This document shows, one piece after another, positions 14,289 to 24,327 of a stretch of 64,000 nucleotides of DNA. Position numbers and translations under genes: made by a program. Under the pieces are notes generated by a model. That model ran no database searches, was not told the origin of the DNA, and saw only the letters and a list, made by a program, of their open reading frames with translations. Source of the stretch: Pseudomonas sp. Irchel 3H7 (GTDB taxonomy: Bacteria > Pseudomonadota > Gammaproteobacteria > Pseudomonadales > Pseudomonadaceae); contig NZ_FYEA01000003.1 of NCBI RefSeq assembly GCF_900187605.1, positions 462,925-526,924 on the forward strand, written 5' to 3'. Within the stretch, counting starts at the first letter, position 1; every line of letters starts with the position of its first letter.

Positions 14289-17200
14289 AGGCGCACAAAG
14301 GCGTCTCGACGTGGTGCATCGATCACCCGGTCGCAACCATTCTGCTGACCATCGCGCTGGTGCTGGTCGGTTTGATTGCCTTCCCGCGTTTACCGATTGC
14401 CCCACTGCCGGAAGCGGAATTTCCGACGATTCAGGTGTCCGCGCAGTTGCCCGGCGCCAGCCCCGACACCATGGCCTCGTCCGTGGCCACGCCGCTGGAG
14501 GTGCAATTCAGCGCCATCCCCGGCATGACCCAGATGACCTCCAGCAGTGCGCTCGGCTCCAGCCTGCTGACCCTGCAGTTCACCCTCGATAAAAGCATCG
14601 ACACCGCCGCCCAGGAAGTCCAAGCGGCGATCAACACCGCCGCCGGCAAACTGCCCAAGGACATGCCGACCCTGCCGACTTGGAAGAAGGTCAACCCGGC
14701 CGACAGCCCGGTGCTGATCCTCAGTGTCAGCTCGTCACAAATGCCCGGCACCGAACTCAGCGACCTGGTGGAAACCCTGCTCTCGCGTCAGATCAGTCAG
14801 ATCGACGGCGTAGGCCAAATCAACATCACCGGTCAGCAACGTCCGGCGATTCGCGTACAAGCCTCGGCCGACAAACTCGCGGCGATCGGCCTGACCCTCG
14901 CCGACATTCGTCTGGCGATCCAGCAGACCAGCCTCAACCTCGCCAAAGGTGCGCTGTACGGCGAATCGAGCATTTCCACACTGTCGACCAACGATCAGTT
15001 GTTCCACCCCGAGGATTACAGCCAACTCATCGTTTCCTACAAGGATGGCGCCCCGGTTCACCTGCGCGATGTCGCCAAAGTCGTCAACGGTTCGGAAGAT
15101 GCCTACGTGCAAGCGTGGGCCGGTGATCAACCCGGGGTGAACTTGGTGATCTCGCGTCAACCGGGCGCGAACATCGTTGAAACCGTCGACCGCATTCAAG
15201 CCGCCCTGCCCGGCCTCGAAGCGATGCTGCCGGCCTCGGTGCAAGTGAAAACCCTGATCGATCGCACCCAGACCATTCGTGCCTCGCTGCATGAGGTCGA
15301 GATCACCCTGTTGATCGCGATCCTGCTGGTGGTCGCGGTGATGGCGCTGTTCCTGCGTCAGTTGTCGGCGACCCTGATTGTTTCGGCGGTGCTCGGCGTG
15401 TCGCTGATCGCCAGTTTCGCCCTGATGTACATCCTCGGTTTCAGCCTTAACAACCTGACGCTGGTGGCGATCGTGGTGGCCGTGGGATTTGTGGTCGACG
15501 ATGCCATCGTGGTGGTGGAAAACATCCACCGCCATCTGGAGGCCGGCGACGATATGCGCGAAGCGGCGATCAAGGGCGCGGGCGAGATCGGTTTCACCGT
15601 GGTCTCGATCAGTTTCTCGCTGGTGGCAGCGTTTATTCCGCTGCTGTTCATGGGCGGTGTGGTCGGGCGACTGTTCAAGGAATTCGCCCTGACGGCGACC
15701 TCGACCATCATGATTTCCGTGGTGGTCTCGCTGACTCTGGCTCCAACGTTGGCGGCGCTGTTCATGCGCAAACCGGTGCACCACGCCCACGCCAAACCGG
15801 GCTTCAGCGAACGTCTGCTCGGCTGGTACGAGAAAGGTCTGCGCCGCGCCCTCGCCCATCAGAAGTTGATGATCGGCGTTTTCGGTTTATCGCTGGCGCT
15901 GGCCATCGGCGGTTACATCTTTATCCCGAAAGGTTTCTTCCCGGTGCAGGACACCGGTTTCGTCCTCGGCACCACTGAAGCGGCTGCGGATATTTCCTAC
16001 GGCGACATGGTGAAAAAACACTTGGCCATGGCCGAAATCGTCGCCGCCGATCCGGCCGTGCAGGCGTTTTCCCACTCGGTCGGCGTGTCCGGCAGTAACC
16101 AGACCATCGCCAACGGCCGCTTCTGGATCGCCCTGAAAAAACGTGGCGACCGCGATGTTTCAGCCAGCCAGTTCATCGACCGCATCCGTCCGCAACTGAT
16201 GAAAGTCCCCGGCATCGTCCTCTACCTGCGCGCCGGCCAGGACATCAACCTCAGCTCCGGTCCAAGCCGCGCGCAGTATCAATACGTGCTGAAGAGTAAC
16301 GACGGCGCGACCCTCGCCACATGGACACAACGCCTCACGGAAAAACTGCGCAGCAACCCGGCGTTCCGCGACATTTCCAACGACCTGCAACTGGGCGGCA
16401 GCATCACCCACATCAGCATCGACCGCAGCGCCGCCGCCCGTTTCGGCCTGACCGCCAGCGATGTCGATGAGGCGCTGTACGACGCCTTTGGCCAGCGGCA
16501 GATCAACGAATTCCAGACTCAGGTCAATCAGTACAACGTGATTCTGGAGCTGGATACCAAACAACGCGGCAAAGCCGAAAGCCTCAACTATTTCTACCTG
16601 CGCTCACCGCTGAGTGGCGAGATGGTGCCGCTGTCAGCGCTGGCCAAATTCGATGCGCCAACCATCGGCCCGCTGTCGATTGCCCACGATGGGATGTTCC
16701 CGGCCGCCAACCTGTCGTTCAACCTCGCGCCCGGCGTGGCGTTGGGTGATGCGGTGATTCTGCTCAATCAGGCCAAGGCCGAGATCGGCATGCCGACGGC
16801 GATCAGCGGCAATTTCCAGGGTGCGGCGCAGGCGTTCCAGAGTTCGCTGGCCAGCCAGCCGTGGCTGATTCTCGCGGCGCTGGTGGCGGTGTACATCATT
16901 CTCGGTGTGCTTTATGAAAGCTTCGTGCACCCGCTGACGATCATTTCGACATTGCCGGCGGCGGGTTTGGGCGCAGTGATCATGCTATGGATCTGCGGCC
17001 AGGACTTTTCGATCATGGCGTTGATCGGCCTGGTGTTGCTGATCGGTATCGTCAAGAAGAACGGCATCCTGATGATCGACTTCGCGCTCGAAGCGCAGCG
17101 CCACCGAGGTCTGTCGCCGCAGGAGGCGATTTTCGAAGCGTGCATCACGCGGTTCCGGCCGATCATCATGACCACCCTCGCCGCCCTGCTCGGTGCCCTG

Positions 17201-17386
17201 CCGCTGATGCTCGGTTACGGCACCGGCGCCGAACTGCGCCAACCGTTGGGGATCGCGGTGGTCGGCGGTTTGCTGGTCAGCCAGATGCTGACGTTGTTTA
17301 CCACTCCGGTCATATACTTGTGGCTCGAGCGGCTGTTCCACCGGCCCAAACCGATGCCCTCACCGGCATTGGCGACCACAGACTGA
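14285..17386 (+). CDS. RND multidrug/hydrophobe efflux pump (HAE1 type)
   Basis: Proton-driven inner-membrane exporter of 1033 residues, normal length for the MexB/MdtB/MdtC class. Twelve transmembrane segments in two halves, with two large periplasmic loops. The proton-relay pair is in VGFVVDDAIVVVENIHRH (TM4), and the conserved Lys of TM10 lies in LLIGIVKKNGILMIDFAL. The HAE1 features and the absence of the extra charged residues of metal pumps (CusA/CzcA) favour organic substrates, even though the downstream regulators look like metal sensors. No outer-membrane channel gene follows; a shared TolC/OprM-type channel is likely. Confidence 0.93.
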   Translation: MKAHKGVSTWCIDHPVATILLTIALVLVGLIAFPRLPIAPLPEAEFPTIQVSAQLPGASPDTMASSVATPLEVQFSAIPGMTQMTSSSALGSSLLTLQFTLDKSIDTAAQEVQAAINTAAGKLPKDMPTLPTWKKVNPADSPVLILSVSSSQMPGTELSDLVETLLSRQISQIDGVGQINITGQQRPAIRVQASADKLAAIGLTLADIRLAIQQTSLNLAKGALYGESSISTLSTNDQLFHPEDYSQLIVSYKDGAPVHLRDVAKVVNGSEDAYVQAWAGDQPGVNLVISRQPGANIVETVDRIQAALPGLEAMLPASVQVKTLIDRTQTIRASLHEVEITLLIAILLVVAVMALFLRQLSATLIVSAVLGVSLIASFALMYILGFSLNNLTLVAIVVAVGFVVDDAIVVVENIHRHLEAGDDMREAAIKGAGEIGFTVVSISFSLVAAFIPLLFMGGVVGRLFKEFALTATSTIMISVVVSLTLAPTLAALFMRKPVHHAHAKPGFSERLLGWYEKGLRRALAHQKLMIGVFGLSLALAIGGYIFIPKGFFPVQDTGFVLGTTEAAADISYGDMVKKHLAMAEIVAADPAVQAFSHSVGVSGSNQTIANGRFWIALKKRGDRDVSASQFIDRIRPQLMKVPGIVLYLRAGQDINLSSGPSRAQYQYVLKSNDGATLATWTQRLTEKLRSNPAFRDISNDLQLGGSITHISIDRSAAARFGLTASDVDEALYDAFGQRQINEFQTQVNQYNVILELDTKQRGKAESLNYFYLRSPLSGEMVPLSALAKFDAPTIGPLSIAHDGMFPAANLSFNLAPGVALGDAVILLNQAKAEIGMPTAISGNFQGAAQAFQSSLASQPWLILAALVAVYIILGVLYESFVHPLTIISTLPAAGLGAVIMLWICGQDFSIMALIGLVLLIGIVKKNGILMIDFALEAQRHRGLSPQEAIFEACITRFRPIIMTTLAALLGALPLMLGYGTGAELRQPLGIAVVGGLLVSQMLTLFTTPVIYLWLERLFHRPKPMPSPALATTD

Positions 17387-17395
17387 GGCAGGGTC

Positions 17396-18073
17396 ATGCG
17401 CGTTCTGATTATCGAAGACGAGGAAAAAACCGCGGATTATCTGCACCGCGGTCTGACGGAACAGGGTTACACCGTGGATCTGGCTCGCGACGGCGTCGAG
17501 GGTCTGCATCTGGCGCTGGAAAGCGACTACGCGGTGATCGTCCTCGACGTCATGCTACCGGGCCTCGATGGCTTCGGCGTACTGCGCGCATTGCGTGCAC
17601 GCAAGCAGACCCCGGTGATCATGCTCACCGCCCGCGAGCGCGTCGAAGACCGCATCAAAGGCTTGCGCGACGGTGCCGACGATTACCTCGGCAAACCGTT
17701 TTCCTTCCTCGAACTGGTCGCGCGTCTGCAAGCACTGACCCGGCGCAGCGGCGGCCACGAACCGGTGCAAGTGAGCATCGCCGACCTGTGGATAGATCTG
17801 ATCAGCCGCAAGGCGACCCGCGCCGGCACCCGACTGGATCTGACCGCCAAGGAGTTTTCGTTGTTGAGCGTCCTCGCCCGTCGCCAAGGTGAAATCCTTT
17901 CGAAAACCGCGATTGCCGAGATGGTCTGGGACATCAATTTCGACAGTGACGCCAACGTCGTCGAAGTGGCGATCAAACGCCTGCGCGCCAAGCTCGACGG
18001 GCCGTTCGACGAGAAACTGCTGCACACCATTCGCGGCATGGGTTATGTGCTGGAGAGCCGTGGTGTCCAGTAA
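17396..18073 (+). CDS. OmpR-family response regulator of the efflux operon
   Basis: 225 residues: receiver domain 1-118 with acidic pocket (Glu7, Asp8, Glu9) and phospho-acceptor Asp51 (VLDVMLPG), Lys in YLGKPFSF, and a winged-helix DNA-binding domain 128-222 ending HTIRGMGYVLE. Closest in style to CopR/CusR/IrlR 'heavy metal' regulators. Starts 9 nt after the pump gene and overlaps the kinase gene by 11 nt, so it is likely in the same transcript and controls that operon. Confidence 0.92.
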   Translation: MRVLIIEDEEKTADYLHRGLTEQGYTVDLARDGVEGLHLALESDYAVIVLDVMLPGLDGFGVLRALRARKQTPVIMLTARERVEDRIKGLRDGADDYLGKPFSFLELVARLQALTRRSGGHEPVQVSIADLWIDLISRKATRAGTRLDLTAKEFSLLSVLARRQGEILSKTAIAEMVWDINFDSDANVVEVAIKRLRAKLDGPFDEKLLHTIRGMGYVLESRGVQ

Positions 18074-19427
18074 CTCGATTGCCCTGCGCCTCAGTGGAAT
18101 GTTCACGCTGGTGGCGCTGCTGGTGTTTCTGTTGATCGGCGGCGCGTTGTATCAACAGGTCGACAAAGGCTTGGGATTGCTCCCGGAAGCCGAGCTGGAT
18201 GCCCGATATAGCGTGCTCGAATCGGCGCTCAATCGCTTCGGCACGCCGGAGCACTGGGTGAAAATCAACGCCAAGTTGAAGCTGCTCGGCGAAGAGGACA
18301 AACGCATTCGTTTCTGGGTGGTGAGTGGCGATCCGGGTTACGAGTATGGTCAGCCCGATGCGGCGATTCGCGCGTTCGCTCAAGGCCCGCTGGGCATGCA
18401 TGACCTGCAGTTGCCCGACCATCCTTATCCACTGAAAGTGTTGCTGACCGAGTTGCCAGCCAAGGATCAGCGGCCGCCGCTACGCTTCATGATCGGCATT
18501 GATACCGAGACCTTTCACGAGACTCAGCACAATCTGTTGATCGCGCTGATCGGGTTGGCGATTGTCGGTGTGTTGATGGCGTCGGCGCTGGGGTATTGGG
18601 TCGCGCGGATTGGTTTGAAGCCGTTGATCAAACTGTCCCATGAGGCTCAGCGCTTGGCGCCACCACTACGCGCCGGGCGCTTGCGTTTGTCACCGCTGCC
18701 ACCGGAGCTTGAGCAGTTTGTCGATTCGTTCAACTCGACGCTGGAACGGGTCGAGCAGGCCTACTCGCGGCTGGAATCGTTCAACGCCGACGTCGCCCAT
18801 GAACTGCGTTCACCGCTGACCAATTTGATTGGCCAGACGCAAGTGGCGCTGACCCGTGGGCGCTCTGCCGAACACTATTTCGAAGTGCTGCAATCCAATC
18901 TTGAAGAGCTGGAACGGCTGCGTTCGATCATCAATGACATGCTGTTTCTGGCCAGTGCCGATCAGGGCAACAAGGCGACCAAGCTCACCTCGACTTCGCT
19001 GGCTGCTGAGGTGGCGACGACGCTGGAGTATCTGGATTTCATCCTTGAAGATGCGCAGGTTGAAGTGCAGGTCAGCGGTGATGCACTGGTGCAGATCGAG
19101 GTCGCGCATTTGCGCCGGGCGTTGATCAATCTGTTGAGCAATGCGGTGCAGCACACCGGCCCGGGTCAGGTGATTGAGGTGCGCATCGAGGTTGAGGAAC
19201 ATCAGGTGAGTATCGGCGTGGCCAACCCCGGTTCGCCGATTGCCAGTGAGCATTTGCCACGGCTGTTCGAGCGCTTTTATCGGGTCGATGCGTCGCGCAG
19301 TAACAGTGGCAATAACCATGGGTTGGGGCTAGCGATCGTCAAGGCGATTGCGCTGATGCATGGCGGGGATGTGTTTGTGCGCAGTGATCGGGGGATGAAT
19401 ACTTTCGGGATTTATTTGCCGGTCTGA
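18063..19427 (+). CDS. Sensor histidine kinase of the efflux operon
   Basis: 454 residues from a GTG at 18063 with GGAG 7 nt upstream; the longer open frame before it is out-of-frame reading of the response regulator gene. Two membrane segments (about 12-32 and 157-180) flank a periplasmic sensor loop of about 125 residues. Then come HAMP, the phospho-acceptor His246 (FNADVAHELRSPLTNL), and the ATPase region with N box (LINLLSNAVQHT), and GLGLAIVKAI. The overall pattern is that of heavy-metal sensor kinases (CusS/IrlS). No obvious metal-binding His/Cys cluster is seen in the periplasmic loop. Confidence 0.92.
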   Translation: MSSNSIALRLSGMFTLVALLVFLLIGGALYQQVDKGLGLLPEAELDARYSVLESALNRFGTPEHWVKINAKLKLLGEEDKRIRFWVVSGDPGYEYGQPDAAIRAFAQGPLGMHDLQLPDHPYPLKVLLTELPAKDQRPPLRFMIGIDTETFHETQHNLLIALIGLAIVGVLMASALGYWVARIGLKPLIKLSHEAQRLAPPLRAGRLRLSPLPPELEQFVDSFNSTLERVEQAYSRLESFNADVAHELRSPLTNLIGQTQVALTRGRSAEHYFEVLQSNLEELERLRSIINDMLFLASADQGNKATKLTSTSLAAEVATTLEYLDFILEDAQVEVQVSGDALVQIEVAHLRRALINLLSNAVQHTGPGQVIEVRIEVEEHQVSIGVANPGSPIASEHLPRLFERFYRVDASRSNSGNNHGLGLAIVKAIALMHGGDVFVRSDRGMNTFGIYLPV

Positions 19428-19432
19428 AAAGC

Positions 19433-19592
19433 CCCTCACCCTAACCCTCTCCCGGAGGGAGAGGGGACTGACCGTGGTGCTCTTTCAAAGTACGCCGACC
19501 TGAAAGCTCGAGTCGAACTCAGGCTTTGAAAAGCCCCCGATCGGCTCCCTTTCCCCCTCGCCCCCTTGGGGGAGAGGGCTGGGGTGAGGGGG
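19433..19592. repeat. Dispersed palindromic element, copy C
   Basis: Starts CCCTCACCCTAACCCTCTCC, ends GAGAGGGCTGGGGTGAGGGG, middle with GTACGCCGACCTGAAAGC, TCGAGTCGAACTCAGG and TTTGAAA. Immediately after the kinase stop codon; same structure as the copies at 6617 and 12501. Confidence 0.85.
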
Positions 19593-19732
19593 TTGCCCTT
19601 GGCCGCACCGCGATCTTCGACTTTTACCTCCCGCGCAACAGTCATTTATGAAAATCACGCTGTTTCCCAACGCCCGGCGACCTTATCTTTGCCCGCACCA
19701 AACAGCACTCGCCAAGCGAGAAGGTTTTCAAG

Positions 19733-19954
19733 ATGTCCAACAGTATGGGTATTGCCAGCGCGTTCGTTTTGTCCTCATTGATCCTGTCGCCGATGGCGAT
19801 GGCTGAAGAATCGCAATCGTTCGTGGCGCACAATGTCGCTCGCGCGCAGGCCTTCGATCAGCATCAGGCCGAAGTGATGGCCAAGGCTCAGGACGCCTCG
19901 CAAGCCCCGCAGGCTGCCACTTCCCAGACTCAAGCAAGCGAGAAAGACAGCTGA
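19733..19954 (+). CDS. Small exported Ala/Gln-rich protein
   Basis: 73 residues with a signal peptide (IASAFVLSSLILSPMAMA, cleaved near 24) and a mature part of about 49 residues rich in Ala, Gln and Ser (ASQAPQAATSQTQ). AGAAGG is 9 nt before the ATG. No domain recognised. Followed after about 70 nt by a strong terminator, so this is a monocistronic unit. Confidence 0.7.
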   Translation: MSNSMGIASAFVLSSLILSPMAMAEESQSFVAHNVARAQAFDQHQAEVMAKAQDASQAPQAATSQTQASEKDS

Positions 19955-20023
19955 GGCGCGCTTCGCGCCAACGTTTCCCTCGACGCGGTTGTTTGGCTCT
20001 TCCCGTTCAACCGTCGTCATTCC

Positions 20024-20051
20024 AGGCCGCTGCCTTTCAGCGGCCTTTTTT
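20024..20051 (+). terminator. Rho-independent terminator
   Basis: Stem AGGCCGCTG / CAGCGGCCT with a 5-nt loop followed by six T residues; ends the 19733-19954 gene. Confidence 0.9.
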
Positions 20052-20082
20052 CGTTGTGGTCTGAAAGCCGTTTGGTTCGTCT

Positions 20083-20140
20083 GTAACAACAAGAAACATC
20101 GAGCGCCTCAAAATATAGAGGCGCCAGTTGACCCAAGGAG
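20083..20140 (+). promoter_or_regulatory. oprD-type gene leader: CA-rich motif, hairpin and ribosome binding site
   Basis: AACAACAAGAAAC (20083-20095) resembles the AAnAAnAA motif bound by Hfq/Crc in pseudomonads. It is followed by the hairpin GCGCCTC/GAGGCGC (20103-20109 with 20118-20124) and then AAGGAG (20135-20140). The hairpin ends 10 nt before the ribosome binding site. The Crc reading is inference. Confidence 0.4.
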
Positions 20141-20145
20141 CTCCA

Positions 20146-21468
20146 TTGCACGTGCGTTACCCAGTCCGCTTCACCCCGCTGTTCATTGCAATTGCCGCAA
20201 CGATTGCCCCTGCCGCCCACGCCGACGAGCCTGCCAAAGAAGGCTTTGTCGAGGGTTCGAGCCTCAACCTCAACGCCCGCAACTACTACATGAATCGCAA
20301 CCGCTTGCAGAAAGCGGACGACAACATCGAGTGGGGCCAAGGCTTTCTTGGGGTGTTCAAATCGGGTTACACCGAAGGCACGGTCGGTTTCGGCATTGAC
20401 GCCCACGCCATGCTCGGGTTGAAGCTGGATGGCGGTGGCGGCACGGACGGGTCAAGCATCCTGCCGGTCCGAGAGAATGGCGGCAAAGCGCCGGGTTCGT
20501 TCTCCACGGCGGGCGGCACGTTGAAAATGCGCGCGTTCGATACCGAATTGAAGGCCGGAGACCTGTTCCTCACCAACCCGGTCATCGCTGGCGGTGAAAC
20601 GCGCATGCTGCCGCAGACTTTCCGTGGTGTGAGTCTGACCAACCACAGCTTCGACGGCTGGCTGATCGAAGGCGGCCAAGCCAGTTTCACCAAGCCGTAT
20701 AACCAAAGCGGTCACACGCGTATTGGCACTTCCTACGGCACCCTTGCCGACGGCGATGAGAGCCAGCACCTGAACTGGGCCGGTGTGGCCTGGAGCGGCG
20801 TCGAAGGTCTGACCAGCAGTCTTTACGCCTCCGAGCTGAAGGACATCTGGAACCAGTACTACTACGACCTGGATTACACCTGGCAGTTGAACGATCTGGT
20901 CAGCCTCAACCCGGGCCTGCATTTCTATCACACGCAAGACACCGGTGATGCGCTGCTGGGCAACATCGACAACAACACCTACAGCCTGCATTTCACCGTT
21001 GGCGTCGGTAATCACAGCGTCACCGCCGCGTATCAGCGGGTCAACGGCAACACGCCGTTCGACTACATCAGCCAGGGTGACAGCGTTTATCTGGATAACT
21101 CGCAACAGTATTCCGACTTCAACGGCCCGAACGAACGCTCGTGGAAGCTCAAGTACGCCTATGACTTCGCCGGTGTCGGCGTGCCGGGTCTGACTTCGTC
21201 TGTGTCCTACTCGCGCGGCACTGTCGACCTGACCAAAGTTGACCCCGACAGCAAAGGCTATTCCAACTGGTACAGCGCCGATGGCCGCAACGCCAAGCAT
21301 TGGGAACGCGATCTCGACTTGAAGTACGTGGTGCAGAGCGGTCAGGCCAAGGATCTGGCGGTGCACCTGCAATGGGCGACCAACCGTGGCGGCAACGGTT
21401 ACGGCGTGATTGATTCGGATACAGATGAATACCGCGTGATCATCGACTACCCGATCAACGTCTTCTAA
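20146..21468 (+). CDS. OprD family outer-membrane porin
   Basis: Substrate-specific 18-strand porin for small molecules such as amino acids or organic acids. 440 residues: signal peptide ([15 protein letters not shown]) then [21 protein letters not shown], the hallmark N-terminus of the family, and a C-terminal strand ending in Phe ([10 protein letters not shown]), required for outer-membrane assembly. AAGGAG precedes TTG (20146) by 5 nt and GTG (20152) by 11; TTG is used here but GTG is possible. The pore substrate cannot be assigned. Confidence 0.88.
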   Translation: MHVRYPVRFTPLFIAIAATIAPAAHADEPAKEGFVEGSSLNLNARNYYMNRNRLQKADDNIEWGQGFLGVFKSGYTEGTVGFGIDAHAMLGLKLDGGGGTDGSSILPVRENGGKAPGSFSTAGGTLKMRAFDTELKAGDLFLTNPVIAGGETRMLPQTFRGVSLTNHSFDGWLIEGGQASFTKPYNQSGHTRIGTSYGTLADGDESQHLNWAGVAWSGVEGLTSSLYASELKDIWNQYYYDLDYTWQLNDLVSLNPGLHFYHTQDTGDALLGNIDNNTYSLHFTVGVGNHSVTAAYQRVNGNTPFDYISQGDSVYLDNSQQYSDFNGPNERSWKLKYAYDFAGVGVPGLTSSVSYSRGTVDLTKVDPDSKGYSNWYSADGRNAKHWERDLDLKYVVQSGQAKDLAVHLQWATNRGGNGYGVIDSDTDEYRVIIDYPINVF

Positions 21469-21592
21469 GATCGGCGCCACAGCACAGTCTTGAAGTCCAG
21501 GCTCGCTCCCACATTAGGAATGGTTTCTGGCTTCGGCTGTGGTGTTTGGCCTACTACGCTTATAAGACCTTCCCCCAACCGACAGCCCAATC

Positions 21593-23101
21593 ATGATCGC
21601 GAGCCGTACCCCACCCGTTGCGGGCAAGACCGGACGCCCCGAGCTGCTGCTGATCTGCGGCAGTTTGCTGACAGTGATCGCGATTCTGTGCATCGTCACG
21701 TTCCTGCTGATCCGCGAGCACGCCAATGCTCGGGAATCGGCGACCCGCAGTGCCACCACCATTGCGCAACTGATCGACGCCGATGTGCTGCGCACCGTCG
21801 AGCTGTACGACTTGACCCTGCAAGGCCTGATCGCCGCCGCCCAGCGCGATGACCTGCAAGATGTCTCACCGCAGATCCGCCATCTGGCGCTGTTCGACCG
21901 CTCGACCACGGCACGCTTCAAGGGCGACATTCTGTTGCTCGACAAACATGGGAATGTGATTGCCGATTCTTCGCGAATCGAGCCAAAACCGGGTAATTTT
22001 GCCGACCGCGATTACTTCCTCGCCCACGCCTTCAATCGCGACATCGGCATGTTCATCAGCCGTCCGTTCAAGACCCGTTGCGACTGCGACGAGGCCAATC
22101 AGTGGCGAATCAGTTTCAGTCGCCGGATCTCCTCGCAAACCGGTGAGTTCGCTGGTGTGGCCGTGGCGTCGATGAAACTCGACTACTTCGACCAATTGTT
22201 CAACAGCCTCGACATTGGCAAAGACAGCACGCTGAACATCATCAACAGTGACGGCGTCCTGCTCGCACAGAAGCCTTATCTGCAAAGTGATTCCATCGGC
22301 AAAAGCTTCGGCAACCGGCCGAATGTCGTGCGCATCCTCGGAGACAAGGACGGCAGCGGCAGTTTCACCAGCACCTCGAGCATGGATCATCAGCAGCGCC
22401 TCTATACCTATTCGCGGGTTGGCAATTTGCCGTTGACGGTGATGGTTGCGCTGTCCAGCGATCAAGTGTTCGGCACCTGGCGGCGCACCGCGATTCTGAT
22501 CAGCGGTGCCACGGGCGTGTTGTGCGTGGGTCTGTTGTGGCTGACCTGGCTGTTGGCCCGCGAGTTGCGTTTGCGCCAACGGGCCGAGCGCGAGCTGGCG
22601 CAACTGGCTGCTACCGATGCGCTGACGGGCGTGGCCAATCGGCGAATGCTCGATCAGGCACTGCGTCATGAGTGGTTCCGCGCCCAGCGCTCGGGCAAAC
22701 CGATGTCGGTGATGATGATCGATGCCGATCACTTCAAGGCTTTCAATGATCGACATGGGCATCAGGCCGGGGATCAGGCGTTGAAGACGCTGGCCAAGGT
22801 CATCACGGACAATGTGCGGCGACCGGCGGATTTGGTCGCGCGTTATGGCGGGGAGGAGTTTTCGGTGATTCTGGCCGAGACCGACGGCCATGGCGCGCAG
22901 CAGATTGCCGAGCATATTCGTCAGGCGGTGGAGCAATTGCCATTGGTCGATGGGGCTGAGCGGCTGATGACCGTGAGTATTGGCATCGCGACATGGACGG
23001 CGGCGAGCGAGATGACGCTGGAGCAGTTGCTGTTTGCGGCGGACAAGGCGTTGTATCAGGCCAAGGAAGGTGGGCGTAACCGGGTGGTGGTGGCTGCCTG
23101 A
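21593..23101 (+). CDS. Membrane-bound diguanylate cyclase with periplasmic Cache-like sensor
   Basis: Makes cyclic di-GMP. 502 residues: transmembrane segment 20-42, periplasmic sensor of about 245 residues with double-Cache-like features (LLLDKHGNVIADS; FADRDYF), second transmembrane segment about 298-320, GGDEF domain 335-500. The active site GGEEF is intact at 419-423, and the inhibitory site RPAD (410-413) lies exactly five residues before it. So it should be active and product-inhibited. The signal is unknown. A CDCDE cluster in the sensor (RCDCDEAN) is unusual. Monocistronic, followed by a REP pair. Confidence 0.9.
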   Translation: MIASRTPPVAGKTGRPELLLICGSLLTVIAILCIVTFLLIREHANARESATRSATTIAQLIDADVLRTVELYDLTLQGLIAAAQRDDLQDVSPQIRHLALFDRSTTARFKGDILLLDKHGNVIADSSRIEPKPGNFADRDYFLAHAFNRDIGMFISRPFKTRCDCDEANQWRISFSRRISSQTGEFAGVAVASMKLDYFDQLFNSLDIGKDSTLNIINSDGVLLAQKPYLQSDSIGKSFGNRPNVVRILGDKDGSGSFTSTSSMDHQQRLYTYSRVGNLPLTVMVALSSDQVFGTWRRTAILISGATGVLCVGLLWLTWLLARELRLRQRAERELAQLAATDALTGVANRRMLDQALRHEWFRAQRSGKPMSVMMIDADHFKAFNDRHGHQAGDQALKTLAKVITDNVRRPADLVARYGGEEFSVILAETDGHGAQQIAEHIRQAVEQLPLVDGAERLMTVSIGIATWTAASEMTLEQLLFAADKALYQAKEGGRNRVVVAA

Positions 23102-23120
23102 TAGATGTATTGGCTTCACC

Positions 23121-23223
23121 GGCCCTATCGCTGGCAAGCCAGCTCCCACAGGGATTTGTGATGTGCTGCAGATTTGTGATTCACAAAGAAACCTGTGGGA
23201 GCTGGCTTGCCAGCGATAGGGCC
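23121..23223. repeat. REP pair, TGGCTTGCCAGC family
   Basis: Perfect 31-bp arms at 23121-23151 and 23193-23223 around GCTGGCAAGCCAGCTCCCAC, separated by 41 nt. Confidence 0.92.
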
Positions 23224-23252
23224 AGATCAGGCACCAGAGAAATTGCAGGCAT

Positions 23253-23279
23253 AAAAAAAGGCCATCCGAGGATGGCCTT
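23253..23279 (-). terminator. Terminator of the dcw cluster after lpxC
   Basis: Stem AAGGCCATCC / GGATGGCCTT with a 2-nt loop and seven T residues on the minus strand, 25 nt past lpxC. Confidence 0.9.
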
Positions 23280-23303
23280 CAAAAAACTAGAGAGGTTTTT
23301 TAC

Positions 23304-24251
<948 letters not shown>

Positions 24252-24327
24252 TCAACAAAGGCTGGCGATGATAGCAGACCATGCCTTTGCTGAACACCAA
24301 TCACCTTCATAGCCCTGATACATTCCA

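Noticed and set aside
17889..18062. Upstream extension of the sensor kinase frame
   Set aside because: It is the out-of-frame reading of the response regulator's DNA-binding domain; the GTG at 18063 has a proper ribosome site.
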